Positions 1 through 8,737 of a stretch of DNA of 64,000 nt are shown here, one piece after another. Origin of the DNA: Candidatus Pristimantibacillus lignocellulolyticus. GTDB taxonomy: Bacteria; Bacillota; Bacilli; Paenibacillales; Paenibacillaceae. The notes beneath the pieces are model-generated. The model was not told the DNA's origin. It saw only the letters and a list, made by a program, of their open reading frames with translations, and ran no database searches. Numbering within the stretch: the first letter of the stretch is position 1; each line of letters starts with the position of its first letter. The DNA is taken from assembly GCA_023639215.1 (NCBI GenBank), contig CP097899.1, positions 2,729,001 through 2,793,000 of the forward strand. Reading direction: 5' to 3'. The position numbers were made by a program, and so were the translations under genes.

Positions 1-452
1 AAAATGGGGAAATTAATCGTTCAACAGGTGGTCTTGCACAGACAGGAATTATATTCAAGAGTTCCGATCGTCAAACAGAAGCTTGGGAGTTCTTGAAATG
101 GTGGACGAGTGCAGATGCACAAGAAAGATTTGGTTCAGAGCTTGAAGCATTGCTTGGTGTTGAGGCACGTTGGAACACTGCTAACGTCGAAGCATTGCAA
201 CGATTGCCTTGGCAAGCGCAAGATATTGAAGCGATTCTTGAACAGTGGGAGTGGTTCCGTGAACGTGAAGTTGTTCTAGGAGGATACTATACAACACGCT
301 ACATCGCTAATATGTGGAATGAAATTGTACTTAGTGGACGAATTGTTCGTGAGTCAGTTGAAGATGGTGTGAAGGAAATTGATAAAGAGCTATCTAAAAA
401 ACGTGAAGAATTTGGACTTGATCTAGCTGGCGAAGGAGGAACAACAGAATGA
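1..452 (+). CDS. Extracellular sugar-binding protein of an ABC importer, C-terminal part
   Basis: The reading frame is open from base 3 to the TGA at 450-452, so the gene begins upstream of the window. The visible 149 residues include GGLAQTGIIFKSSDRQTEAWEFLKWW, shown here only in part: the run AWEFLKWWTS is the late helix typical of family 1 solute-binding proteins, where it closes the C-terminal lobe. The C-terminal tail is long and charged (KEIDKELSKKREE). The stop overlaps the start of the next permease by four bases (ATGA), so the genes are translationally coupled. The protein would capture a sugar outside the membrane and deliver it to the permeases that follow. The ligand cannot be told from this fragment. 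Confidence 0.8.
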   Translation, partial: NGEINRSTGGLAQTGIIFKSSDRQTEAWEFLKWWTSADAQERFGSELEALLGVEARWNTANVEALQRLPWQAQDIEAILEQWEWFREREVVLGGYYTTRYIANMWNEIVLSGRIVRESVEDGVKEIDKELSKKREEFGLDLAGEGGTTE

Positions 453-1414
453 TAACGGAAAAGACAACAACGCATAGTAGTACAATCGCTGTTCGTTCTG
501 AATCTCGCTTTAAGAAAAAGCTTCAGCAATTCTGGGCAGATGTGAAACGTAGTAAAGTATCTCTACTGTTCATGACACCGTTTTTACTATTATTTACTAT
601 GTTTATCGTCGTACCTATTATTATTTCGGTAGCTTTAAGCTTCTCATATTACAACATATTAGAATCACCGAAATTTATCGGTTTCTCCAACTATAAACTA
701 CTGTTTGTTGAAGATGATATCTTCATGCAAGCAGTAGGAATAACATTAAAATTTGCTGTAATTACCGGGCCAATTGGATACATTATGGCGTTTCTACTAG
801 CATGGCTCATAAGTCAGATCCCAACGAAATACCGCTTTTTCTATACACTTTGTTTCTATGCCCCATCTATTGCGAGTGGTACAGCTATGTCAGTTGTATG
901 GCTTTACCTCTTCGCAGGGGATCGCAAAGGCCTACTGAATAACTGGCTAATTAATCTAGGTATTTTTGATGAACCGTTTCTGTTTCTACAAGATGTAAGG
1001 TCGATTGTACCGGTAATTATTATCGTGTCACTTTGGATGAGTATGGGGGTAGGATTCCTAGCCTTTCTTGCCGGTTTGCAAAACGTTCCTAAGGATCTTT
1101 ATGAAGCGGGTGGGATTGATGGCATTCGAAATCGTTGGCAGCAATTATGGTACATTACGATACCATCTGTAAAACCACAATTATTGTTCGGTGCGGTTAT
1201 GCAAGTGGTTGCTTCTCTCCAAGTATTTGACGTAAGTATACAGTTGGTAGGTTTACCGAGCCCATTGTATGCAGGGCATACCATTCTTACACACTTATTT
1301 GACTACGCATTTATTAGGTTCGAGATGGGTTACGCATCTGCTATCGCGGTTGTGCTGTTCCTTTTAATGATGGGACTGAATAGACTTATCTTCAACATAC
1401 TAGGGAGGGATTAA
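449..1414 (+). CDS. Sugar ABC transporter permease, MalF/UgpA type
   Basis: This is a 321-residue inner-membrane protein with six hydrophobic segments. The first is near residues 38-62 and follows a basic cytoplasmic N-terminus. The ATPase-docking EAA loop is recognisable late in the protein (YEAGGIDGIRNRWQQLW, then ITIPSVKP). AAGGAGG nine bases upstream supports the ATG at 449. It should form the translocation pore with the partner at 1418 and accept substrate from the upstream binding protein. No ATPase is encoded nearby, as is common where a shared MsmX-type ATPase serves several importers. The substrate is unknown. Confidence 0.88.
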   Translation: MITEKTTTHSSTIAVRSESRFKKKLQQFWADVKRSKVSLLFMTPFLLLFTMFIVVPIIISVALSFSYYNILESPKFIGFSNYKLLFVEDDIFMQAVGITLKFAVITGPIGYIMAFLLAWLISQIPTKYRFFYTLCFYAPSIASGTAMSVVWLYLFAGDRKGLLNNWLINLGIFDEPFLFLQDVRSIVPVIIIVSLWMSMGVGFLAFLAGLQNVPKDLYEAGGIDGIRNRWQQLWYITIPSVKPQLLFGAVMQVVASLQVFDVSIQLVGLPSPLYAGHTILTHLFDYAFIRFEMGYASAIAVVLFLLMMGLNRLIFNILGRD

Positions 1415-1417
1415 TGA

Positions 1418-2284
1418 GTGTCTCGCATTCAATCTATTAGCAGAAGAATAGACTGGGGTGGCATAATACTCTATAGCTTCCTTACAGTATTGGGACTTGT
1501 TATGTTATTACCATTAGTATATTTGGCTTCAACCGCTTTGAAGCCAATTAGTGAATTGTTCTTATTTCCACCAAGATTTTTCGTAATGAATCCAACGTTA
1601 ACTAACTTCCGTGACCTATTGTTAGTTACAGGAACATCTAGTGTTCCATTTATCCGATTCATTCTCAATAGCTTAATAGTTACGGGAGGTATTGTTGGTG
1701 GCGGTGTTGTTATTTCCGCCCTTGCAGCTTACCCGCTTGCCAAACACGATATGGTCGGCAAGAAGTTTTTCTTTGATATGATCGTAGCTTCCTTGATGTT
1801 CTCTCCTATTGTATTGCAAATACCGCAATACCTGATCATGAGTAAATCAGGACTAATGAATACGTACTTTGCACTTATTCTACCTTACTTGGCAGCTCCA
1901 ATAGGAATGTTCTTGATGGTTCAATTCCTTCGTCAAATACCTGACGCATTGCTAGAAGCATCGAGAATGGACGGAGCTTCCGAATGGAAGATATTCTGGG
2001 TAATTGTTATGCCGATGCTGAAACCAGCGATCTCAACATTTGCATTGTTCAGTTTTATCTCTGCTTGGAACGATCCATACCCAGCGATGGTGTATACGAC
2101 AAGTGAGAATATGAAATCATTACCGCTTGCCATTCAAACGATTCAAGGTGGAGCAGGGGTTGTTGCCAGAGTTGGTACGTTTGCGGCAGCGAGTTTCTTG
2201 ATGATTATTCCAACTTTAATTGTATTTATTACTACACAACGAATGGTATTGCAGACAATGGCGCATTCAGGGTTGAAGGAATAG
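1418..2284 (+). CDS. Sugar ABC transporter permease, MalG/UgpE type
   Basis: This 288-residue partner permease starts at a GTG. The ATG at 1414 is out of frame and closes quickly, and AGGGAGGGA sits at a good distance from the GTG. The N-terminal segment (about residues 14-36) is followed by the large periplasmic loop containing FPPRFF, typical of MalG-type subunits. The EAA motif is EASRMDGASEWKIFW then VIVMPMLKP. It lies three bases after the previous gene and is certainly in the same operon. It should pair with the MalF-type subunit at 449-1414. Confidence 0.88.
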   Translation: MSRIQSISRRIDWGGIILYSFLTVLGLVMLLPLVYLASTALKPISELFLFPPRFFVMNPTLTNFRDLLLVTGTSSVPFIRFILNSLIVTGGIVGGGVVISALAAYPLAKHDMVGKKFFFDMIVASLMFSPIVLQIPQYLIMSKSGLMNTYFALILPYLAAPIGMFLMVQFLRQIPDALLEASRMDGASEWKIFWVIVMPMLKPAISTFALFSFISAWNDPYPAMVYTTSENMKSLPLAIQTIQGGAGVVARVGTFAAASFLMIIPTLIVFITTQRMVLQTMAHSGLKE

Positions 2285-2294
2285 GAGGACAGCT

Positions 2295-3776
2295 ATGAAA
2301 AGTTGGAAAAGCTTACGAATCATAGTGCTGACGATGCTAGCCATGTCCTTATTGTCTTCGACTGCCAGTGCGTCAACACCTTATGATAGTTACACGATTA
2401 ATTCACAAGGTAATGATATTCGTTCTATAGCAGGCTTTGTTTATGAAGAGTCAATTACTGGACTTGATCTAGAATCTGGAGCATTTGAACGCCCAGAATC
2501 ATTACACATTACATCAGATGGAGACATCTATATTGCAGATGCTGGTAAAAATCGAATTGTACATCTTGATAGTAAACATCAATATGTAAGAACGATTGGT
2601 GATACGGAAGGTCCTGGCAAGTTAGGGGAACCGAAAGGTATCTATGTCAAAGAAGACGGTACAATCTATGTTGCTGATACTGCAAATGGACGTATTGTTA
2701 TCTTTAATAAAGATGGCCAATTTGAAAAAGAGTTTCTTAAGCCAGTAAGTCCACTTATCGGTTCAACATTCTCTTATTCACCATCTAAAATTATTCTTGA
2801 TAAACGTGACTATATGTATGTTGTCAGTGATGGTAATACACAAGGTTTGATTCAATTAGATCCTAACGGTCAGTTCAAAGGATTCTATGGGGCCAACCAT
2901 GTTGGGTTCAGCTGGTCAAGAGTATTACTACGCTTACTTGCAACAGAATCTCAACAAGCGAAACAGGTAACGCTTCGTCCAGCAGAATTCTCAAATCTTG
3001 ATATTGATGATGAAGGATTTATGTATACGACGACGCTTGGTGAAGCAGCGAATCAGTTAAAACGGTTGTCTCCTGTCGGAGTAGATACACTTAATATTGG
3101 TATCGAGCGTGAGTATGGTGATTTCTATAGTTCAGGACCGTTTTCTATGCCTTCATTCATCGGTATTTCAGTAGATAAGACAGGAATTATTACTGCACTA
3201 GATCTTCAGACAAGTAAAGTATTCCAATATGATAAATTAGGGAATTTCTTGTTCGCATTTGGTGGATTAGGTGAACAACGTGGTTTGTTCACGACACCAG
3301 CAGATCTTGCTCAAACTAGCAATGGAGATATTTATGTTGTCGATCGTGGTCGCAACAGTATCGAAGTGTTCCGTAAAACACCTTTTGCTCAGCTTGTTCA
3401 ACAAGCTTCTACCTTGCATGTTGAAGGTAGATATGAAGAGGCAGAGACGATGTGGCAGGAAGTTATTCGTCAGAACAGTAACTATGAGATGGCTTACCAA
3501 GCAATTGGTAAAGCGCTTTACAAAGCCGAGCGCTATAAAGAAGCGATGGGATATTTCGAACTTGCAAGTGCAAGACATGATTATTCATTAGCTTTTAAAG
3601 AATATCGTAAGGAATTCATTAAAGAGCATTTCACCATTATTGCTATCTTAGTTGTTATTTTGTTTGTTGCTCTAAGAATATTCATCCCTAGATTACTTCG
3701 CTGGGTATCTCGAAAAGTGAAGGAAAAGTCGCAAGTGGGCGTTGCTCATCATGGGAAGGAAGGTGAGACGATATGA
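2295..3776 (+). CDS. Secreted NHL-repeat protein with TPR region and C-terminal membrane anchor
   Basis: This 493-residue protein has a signal peptide ending near AAS/ASA (about residue 27). NHL-type beta-propeller repeats span roughly residues 60-350 (for example GDIYIADAGKNRIVHLD and GTIYVADTANGRIVIF). Two TPR-like helical repeats follow (EGRYEEAETMWQEVI, AERYKEAMGYFELA), then one transmembrane helix near residues 445-465 and a basic tail. The propeller therefore faces outside, tethered to the membrane. It sits between an ABC importer and a YIP1 protein, with which it overlaps by four bases. A role in sensing or holding polysaccharide, or in assembly of the complex, is inferred. NHL folds bind many ligands, so no activity is assigned. 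Confidence 0.75.
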   Translation: MKSWKSLRIIVLTMLAMSLLSSTASASTPYDSYTINSQGNDIRSIAGFVYEESITGLDLESGAFERPESLHITSDGDIYIADAGKNRIVHLDSKHQYVRTIGDTEGPGKLGEPKGIYVKEDGTIYVADTANGRIVIFNKDGQFEKEFLKPVSPLIGSTFSYSPSKIILDKRDYMYVVSDGNTQGLIQLDPNGQFKGFYGANHVGFSWSRVLLRLLATESQQAKQVTLRPAEFSNLDIDDEGFMYTTTLGEAANQLKRLSPVGVDTLNIGIEREYGDFYSSGPFSMPSFIGISVDKTGIITALDLQTSKVFQYDKLGNFLFAFGGLGEQRGLFTTPADLAQTSNGDIYVVDRGRNSIEVFRKTPFAQLVQQASTLHVEGRYEEAETMWQEVIRQNSNYEMAYQAIGKALYKAERYKEAMGYFELASARHDYSLAFKEYRKEFIKEHFTIIAILVVILFVALRIFIPRLLRWVSRKVKEKSQVGVAHHGKEGETI

Positions 3777-4387
3777 ATCCATTCGTGATGATGCATCGAA
3801 TCATTTTCAAACCATTTGATTTCTTTGAAGATATTCAAAGTCCTGGAATAATTCGCATTCGCCAAGCTATAGTTCTTGTTTTATGTGCTTACATTGCTAG
3901 AATTATTTCCATCTATTCACTAGGCTTCGCATATGAGACTCGTGAAGCATACCAAATTTCTATTTTGCAAGAAGCGATCTGGATACTTGTTCCTTGGTTA
4001 ACTTGGTGCATAGCACATTGGGCAGTAAGTGCTATTCTCGATGGAGAAGGTAAGTTCAAAGAGATCGTCTATGGCAGTGCCTTTGCACTTGTTCCATACA
4101 TTGTGTTCATAATACCTGTAACTTTATTATCTCAAATTCTTGCGTTAGATGAATCCGGGATGATTAATTTCTTCACTTTCGTGATCTATGCATGGGTTAT
4201 CTGGCTATTTATCTTAAAGGTGAAGATACTGCATAACTTTGATTTGCCTAAAACATTATTTATTGCTTTTCTAAGTATAGTAGCAGTATTTATTTTGTGG
4301 TTTATATGTGTATTGCTGTTTGGTTTGGCCAATCAATTCCTCAATTTCTTGCTCGATATGGTTAAGGAATTAAGGCTAAGAGGATAG
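3773..4387 (+). CDS. YIP1-family polytopic membrane protein
   Basis: The protein has 204 residues and about five hydrophobic segments (near residues 30-50, 60-85, 98-120, 128-148 and 160-190). The N-terminal stretch NPFVMMHRIIFKPFDFFEDI resembles the entry to bacterial Yip1-domain proteins. Its start overlaps the stop of the NHL/TPR gene (ATGA), so the two are coupled. Bacterial Yip1-domain proteins have no established biochemical role. Placement between a surface-anchored propeller and a DUF5696-type protein, inside an operon with two permease pairs, suggests a membrane partner for that group. This is inference. Confidence 0.7.
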   Translation: MNPFVMMHRIIFKPFDFFEDIQSPGIIRIRQAIVLVLCAYIARIISIYSLGFAYETREAYQISILQEAIWILVPWLTWCIAHWAVSAILDGEGKFKEIVYGSAFALVPYIVFIIPVTLLSQILALDESGMINFFTFVIYAWVIWLFILKVKILHNFDLPKTLFIAFLSIVAVFILWFICVLLFGLANQFLNFLLDMVKELRLRG

Positions 4388-4399
4388 GAGGAGCGTATT

Positions 4400-6757
4400 A
4401 TGAAGCAACGTACCATTCAATGGAAGAAGCCAGTTTCAATTTTGTTACTTGTTATGATGTTGCTTGGTCAGCAGATAATTCCGTCAGCTAGTAGCTTTGC
4501 TCCTTCTGTTAAAGCAGAGCAGTTAAGTGGCGAGGAAGTTGTTGAACCAGTCGATAGTCAAGCTGTGATCGAAGAAACTACTAGTGAAGTGTTAACGGTA
4601 GAAGCTACTGACGTAGTAGTTGATTCTGTTGATCTAGCGCTAGATGGAGCAGAAGAACTATCAAAAGTAACAGCTATTAAAGAAGTATTAAATGATAGTA
4701 AATTCACGTTATATATTGATGAAAAAACAGGTAATGTGCGTCTAGTAAGTAAAGAAACGGGGACGGAATGGTTGGGCTCTCCACAAACACCTTCCTCATT
4801 GCCGCCTAACAATAAGAAATTTATCGATTCACCAGTTCATCTTCGTTATACCGTTGGTTCGGACGTAACATCAACGTATTCTCTAAAGGATGCGACAACA
4901 ACGACAACGTATACTGTGCTCGATGATCAGGTAGTATTAGATATTAATTTTGTTGCTGAGGGAATCTCGCTACAAATGATTTATACACTTAGCGATCGTG
5001 GACTTGTCGTGCAAATTCCATTTGAAAGTATTAAGGAAACTGGAGCTGCAAGGCTAACAAGTCTTGAACCACTACCTTTCATGAATGGAGCATTAGAAAC
5101 AGATGAAGGCGCAATGTTCTTACCAGATGGTTCAGGGTCTCTACTTGAATTCCGTGCTAATCATGAGACTTATCTGAAAGGATATTCCGAATACATTTAT
5201 GGAAATGATGCTACTTTCAGATCACAAACGAATGATATGTTAGCGGATACTTATACACGTACAAATACACCGCGTGAAAGTATCGCACTTCCAGTGTTCG
5301 GTATGTATCGTAATGGGGTTGGTACACTAGCTATCGTATCTGATGGTCAATATGAAGCGAAAATAAATGGTACGCCTGCTGGTATTCGTGCGATTCCAAT
5401 GTATCGTAGCTCTGTTGAATTTATGTATCGTAAAAACGATGTTATTTTCATCGGTAATTCCGGACAAATTCCATATTTCCAAGGTCAAATGATTGCAGGA
5501 AATCGTAAGGTGGAGTACGTGTTACTGGAAGCAGAAGATGCTAACTATGTTGGTTTGGCAAAAGCGTATCGTAACTACTTAATTCAGGATCAAGGGTTGA
5601 TGCCAGTTGCAGATCAAAAACCTTCACTATCATTAGAATTGTTTGGTGGTATTGAGCGTGAAGAGATTATCGGAGATACGTTTATTAAGATGACGACATT
5701 CCAGCAAGCAGAGCAGATCATTGCTGATTTGCAACAAACTGGGGTAACAAATATTGTTGCAACATATGATGGATGGACAAAAGGTGGGCTATATGGCACG
5801 CAGCCATCTCATAAAATAGCGAAACAACTTGGAGGTAAAAAGGGTCTTGAATCCTTAGTTAATTTTACGAAAGAAGCTAATGTAGCACTCTACTTACGTG
5901 CCAATTATGTAAAACCATTCGAATCTACAGGTAAATATAGTGAACGCAAAGATGGTATTCGCGGTATGGATCGAGAACTATTAGAACTAACATTATATTG
6001 GCCAAGTGATCGCTGGTCTCGTGGTAGCTTCAGCTTCCATCTTATTAAGCCAGATCGAGTACTTAATGAGTATGTGAAAGATCAAGTTTCAGATTATGTG
6101 AACTATGGTGTTGATGGTGTGCAGATGCAATATATGGGTGAGATGATCTATTCTGATGAAGATAAGGATTCAATCACTGATCGTTCTGTAGCAGCTCAGG
6201 CATGGATTGATTCACTAACTCTAATGAAGGAACAGGTTGGTTCAGCAGCGGTGGATTACGGCAACGCATATACATTTGGACTAGTTGATCGTATCGATGA
6301 TGCTCCATTGTATGCTAGTGAATACACGTATACAGATACTGCAGTTCCATTCTATCAATTAGTTCTTCACGGTCTTATTCCATATTATGCTAGTCCAATT
6401 AACTTGCGTGAAGATGCACAAGTTGAATGGTTGAAAGCTATTGAGTATGGCGCACTTCCTACTGCTGAATTAACTGGTGAGAAAAGTAGTAATTTGCATC
6501 GTACAGCTGAAACAAGATTATACAGTTCCTACGCAGCAGATTGGATTAACATTGTTGCTGATGAATACAAAGATTTGGAGCCACTTTATGATGCTATTGC
6601 TGGTGAACAAATGATCAATCATGAACAGTTACAAGATCGCGTATTCCGTACAACATATGCTAGTGGTGTTGAAGTCATTGTGAACTACAATTCAGATGCT
6701 ACTACTATAGACGGAGTTAATGTCGAAGGTATGAACTATACGTGGAGTAAGGGGTGA
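4400..6757 (+). CDS. Large secreted DUF5696-type protein, glycosidase-like barrel suspected
   Basis: This 785-residue protein has a signal peptide (hydrophobic run near residues 12-28, SASSFA cleavage area). An acidic Ser/Thr/Val-rich linker follows, then a beta-rich region from about residue 90 to 400. A probable alpha/beta barrel occupies about residues 410-680 (TGVTNIVATYDGWTKGG, NVALYLRANYVKPF, YGVDGVQMQYMGE). The architecture and the operon with sugar permeases match proteins annotated DUF5696 in Paenibacillus. The barrel segments with acidic residues at strand ends (YDGW, GVDGVQMQ) suggest a glycoside hydrolase, but no catalytic residue is assigned. The strong RBS AGGAGGAG lies just before the ATG, 12 bases after the YIP1 gene. 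Confidence 0.72.
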   Translation: MKQRTIQWKKPVSILLLVMMLLGQQIIPSASSFAPSVKAEQLSGEEVVEPVDSQAVIEETTSEVLTVEATDVVVDSVDLALDGAEELSKVTAIKEVLNDSKFTLYIDEKTGNVRLVSKETGTEWLGSPQTPSSLPPNNKKFIDSPVHLRYTVGSDVTSTYSLKDATTTTTYTVLDDQVVLDINFVAEGISLQMIYTLSDRGLVVQIPFESIKETGAARLTSLEPLPFMNGALETDEGAMFLPDGSGSLLEFRANHETYLKGYSEYIYGNDATFRSQTNDMLADTYTRTNTPRESIALPVFGMYRNGVGTLAIVSDGQYEAKINGTPAGIRAIPMYRSSVEFMYRKNDVIFIGNSGQIPYFQGQMIAGNRKVEYVLLEAEDANYVGLAKAYRNYLIQDQGLMPVADQKPSLSLELFGGIEREEIIGDTFIKMTTFQQAEQIIADLQQTGVTNIVATYDGWTKGGLYGTQPSHKIAKQLGGKKGLESLVNFTKEANVALYLRANYVKPFESTGKYSERKDGIRGMDRELLELTLYWPSDRWSRGSFSFHLIKPDRVLNEYVKDQVSDYVNYGVDGVQMQYMGEMIYSDEDKDSITDRSVAAQAWIDSLTLMKEQVGSAAVDYGNAYTFGLVDRIDDAPLYASEYTYTDTAVPFYQLVLHGLIPYYASPINLREDAQVEWLKAIEYGALPTAELTGEKSSNLHRTAETRLYSSYAADWINIVADEYKDLEPLYDAIAGEQMINHEQLQDRVFRTTYASGVEVIVNYNSDATTIDGVNVEGMNYTWSKG

Positions 6758-6767
6758 AGGAAATAGC

Positions 6768-7637
6768 ATGAAATTCAAAATGAACATGAGAAAGAGACAT
6801 ATATTTGAAGGCTATTCCTTCATCATCTTATGGATTGTCGGATTTGTAGCTTTCATGGCAGTACCACTGGGGCAATCAATCTACTACTCGTTCCAAAAAC
6901 TAACACCTAGTAAAACCGGACTTATAGCTGAGAACGTAGGACTTCAGCATTTTCGAGCAGCATTCGCAGTAGATATTGAGTTTCTACCATTATTACAAAG
7001 CACATTTACAGGTATGATATCACATGTGCCGCTCGTACTAATTTTCTCTATAGCGAGTGCATTATTGTTAAATCGTCATTTCCGTGGTCGGATGATATTC
7101 CGTGGTATATTCTTCTTGCCTGTAATTATTGCATCAGGTACGACATTGAAAAAGCTCTTGGAGCAGGGTGCTGCAAATCTCCCAATCTTTATGAATTATG
7201 ATTTATATCGTATGTTAAGACTTTTCATTCCTGGTGATATTCTAGAGAGTCTATTAACATATGCAGATTCATTGACGATGGTCATGTGGGATGCAGGAGT
7301 ACAAACGCTCATCTTCCTTGCTGGTTTACAGACAATTTCTGTTTCGCTTTATGAAGCAGCGAAAATGGATGGGGCAACGAAGTGGGAAAGCTTCTGGAAA
7401 ATAACATTCCCTATGATTATGCCAATGATTCTAGTTAACACATTATATACGATGGTTAGCTCATTCACGCGTGCAGACAATAGTGTAATGGACTACATTA
7501 ATACACGAGTATTTAGTGATAATAACTATGGATATGCTTCGGCATTAGGATGGATTTATTTCGTAGTTATTTTCATTATGATTGGTATAGTGTTCTTATT
7601 GTTTAGAAAAAGTCTAGCTTCGATGGAAGGCAGGTAA
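6768..7637 (+). CDS. Second MalF-type sugar permease of the operon
   Basis: The protein has 289 residues and six transmembrane segments, the first near residues 15-38 (IILWIVGFVAFMAVPLGQSI). The EAA loop reads YEAAKMDGATKWESFWKIT. It differs in sequence from the permease at 449, so the operon carries two distinct permease pairs rather than a recent duplication. It starts ten bases after the DUF5696-type gene, with GAAGGAAAT as a plausible RBS. The natural partner is the next gene. No second solute-binding protein is visible for this pair unless the partial gene at base 1 serves both. Confidence 0.86.
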   Translation: MKFKMNMRKRHIFEGYSFIILWIVGFVAFMAVPLGQSIYYSFQKLTPSKTGLIAENVGLQHFRAAFAVDIEFLPLLQSTFTGMISHVPLVLIFSIASALLLNRHFRGRMIFRGIFFLPVIIASGTTLKKLLEQGAANLPIFMNYDLYRMLRLFIPGDILESLLTYADSLTMVMWDAGVQTLIFLAGLQTISVSLYEAAKMDGATKWESFWKITFPMIMPMILVNTLYTMVSSFTRADNSVMDYINTRVFSDNNYGYASALGWIYFVVIFIMIGIVFLLFRKSLASMEGR

Positions 7638-7642
7638 TCAAA

Positions 7643-8620
7643 ATGGCGAATGCGCAGTTAACAGATAAAGTGAAAATCAGCGATAAGCTAGATCCTGCTT
7701 TAAGGTTTCAAGCCATCAAACGCAGTAAAAATATTATAGGAACAATTTTCTTCTATTTTATACTGCTTAGCTTATCTTTTGTATTTTTGTATCCGTTATT
7801 ATACATGATCTCCAAATCTCTCATGCAGAGCTGGGATGTAGCAGATGCAACGGTTCGCTGGATTCCACATGAATTTAACATTCATAACTATAAAGTTGCT
7901 TTTACAGCGATGAAGTATTGGCAAGGATTTATGAATAGTTCTATCATTTCATTTGGTAGTGCTGCGTTGCAAATTATTTCATGTTCATTAATTGGATATG
8001 GATTTGCACGTTATCGTTTCCCATTATACGGTCTATGGTTTGTATTGTTAATTTTCACATTCCTAGTACCACCACAAACGATTGTTGTTCCTTTGTATAT
8101 GTTTTTCAGTGAACTTGGTTGGATTAATACGCATCTACCGTTTATTGTGCCGGCTGCCTTTGGACATGGACTACAAGGATCGCTGTTCATTCTAATCTTT
8201 ATTCAATTCTATCGTCAACTTCCAAAAGTACTAGAAGAGGCTGCTAGAATTGACGGTGCAGGTGCATTCCGTACGTACTGGCAAATCATGTTCCCATTAG
8301 GTAAACCAGCGATGGTTACAGTATTCCTATTCTCTATCGTATGGCATTGGAATGATAACTTCCAACCAAGTTTATACTTGCGTCTACCGCCATTTTATAA
8401 TTTAGCGCAACGTATGAATGGTTTCTACGGTCAAGCTACGATGACTGCGGATCAGATGGGGGCTAGCGTTTCGTCAAGTGCAATTGGTATGGCACCAACG
8501 GTTATGAATCAGATGATGGCTGGCGTAGTGTTATCGATTATACCAATTCTTATCTTATATCTTTTCGTTCAACGCAATTTTGTTGAAAGTGTTGAGCGTG
8601 CTGGTATTGCAGGTGAATAA
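7643..8620 (+). CDS. Second MalG-type sugar permease of the operon
   Basis: This 325-residue permease has a long cytoplasmic N-terminus (about 30 residues) before its first membrane segment. The EAA loop is EEAARIDGAGAFRTYW followed by IMFPLGKP. An extra stretch of about 35 residues near 255-290 (NGFYGQATMTADQMG) lies before the last helix and is longer than in most MalG proteins. It follows the preceding permease by five bases. A strong intrinsic terminator begins eight bases after its stop, so this is the last gene of the operon. Confidence 0.86.
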   Translation: MANAQLTDKVKISDKLDPALRFQAIKRSKNIIGTIFFYFILLSLSFVFLYPLLYMISKSLMQSWDVADATVRWIPHEFNIHNYKVAFTAMKYWQGFMNSSIISFGSAALQIISCSLIGYGFARYRFPLYGLWFVLLIFTFLVPPQTIVVPLYMFFSELGWINTHLPFIVPAAFGHGLQGSLFILIFIQFYRQLPKVLEEAARIDGAGAFRTYWQIMFPLGKPAMVTVFLFSIVWHWNDNFQPSLYLRLPPFYNLAQRMNGFYGQATMTADQMGASVSSSAIGMAPTVMNQMMAGVVLSIIPILILYLFVQRNFVESVERAGIAGE

Positions 8621-8627
8621 CTAATTT

Positions 8628-8678
8628 ATTTCCTCGATCATCTTCCTAATATGGGGAAGGGGGTCGAGGAAAAATTTT
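8628..8678 (+). terminator. Intrinsic terminator ending the first sugar operon
   Basis: The arms TTTCCTCGA and TCGAGGAAA enclose a second pair TCTTCC/GGGAAG-like segment and are followed by AAAATTTT. The position directly after the last permease gene fits. Confidence 0.85.
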
Positions 8679-8737
8679 AAGTGGGGTCTACTGCGGGATG
8701 TTAATTAGGAAGTATATGAAATGTTTTAGGAGGAGCT

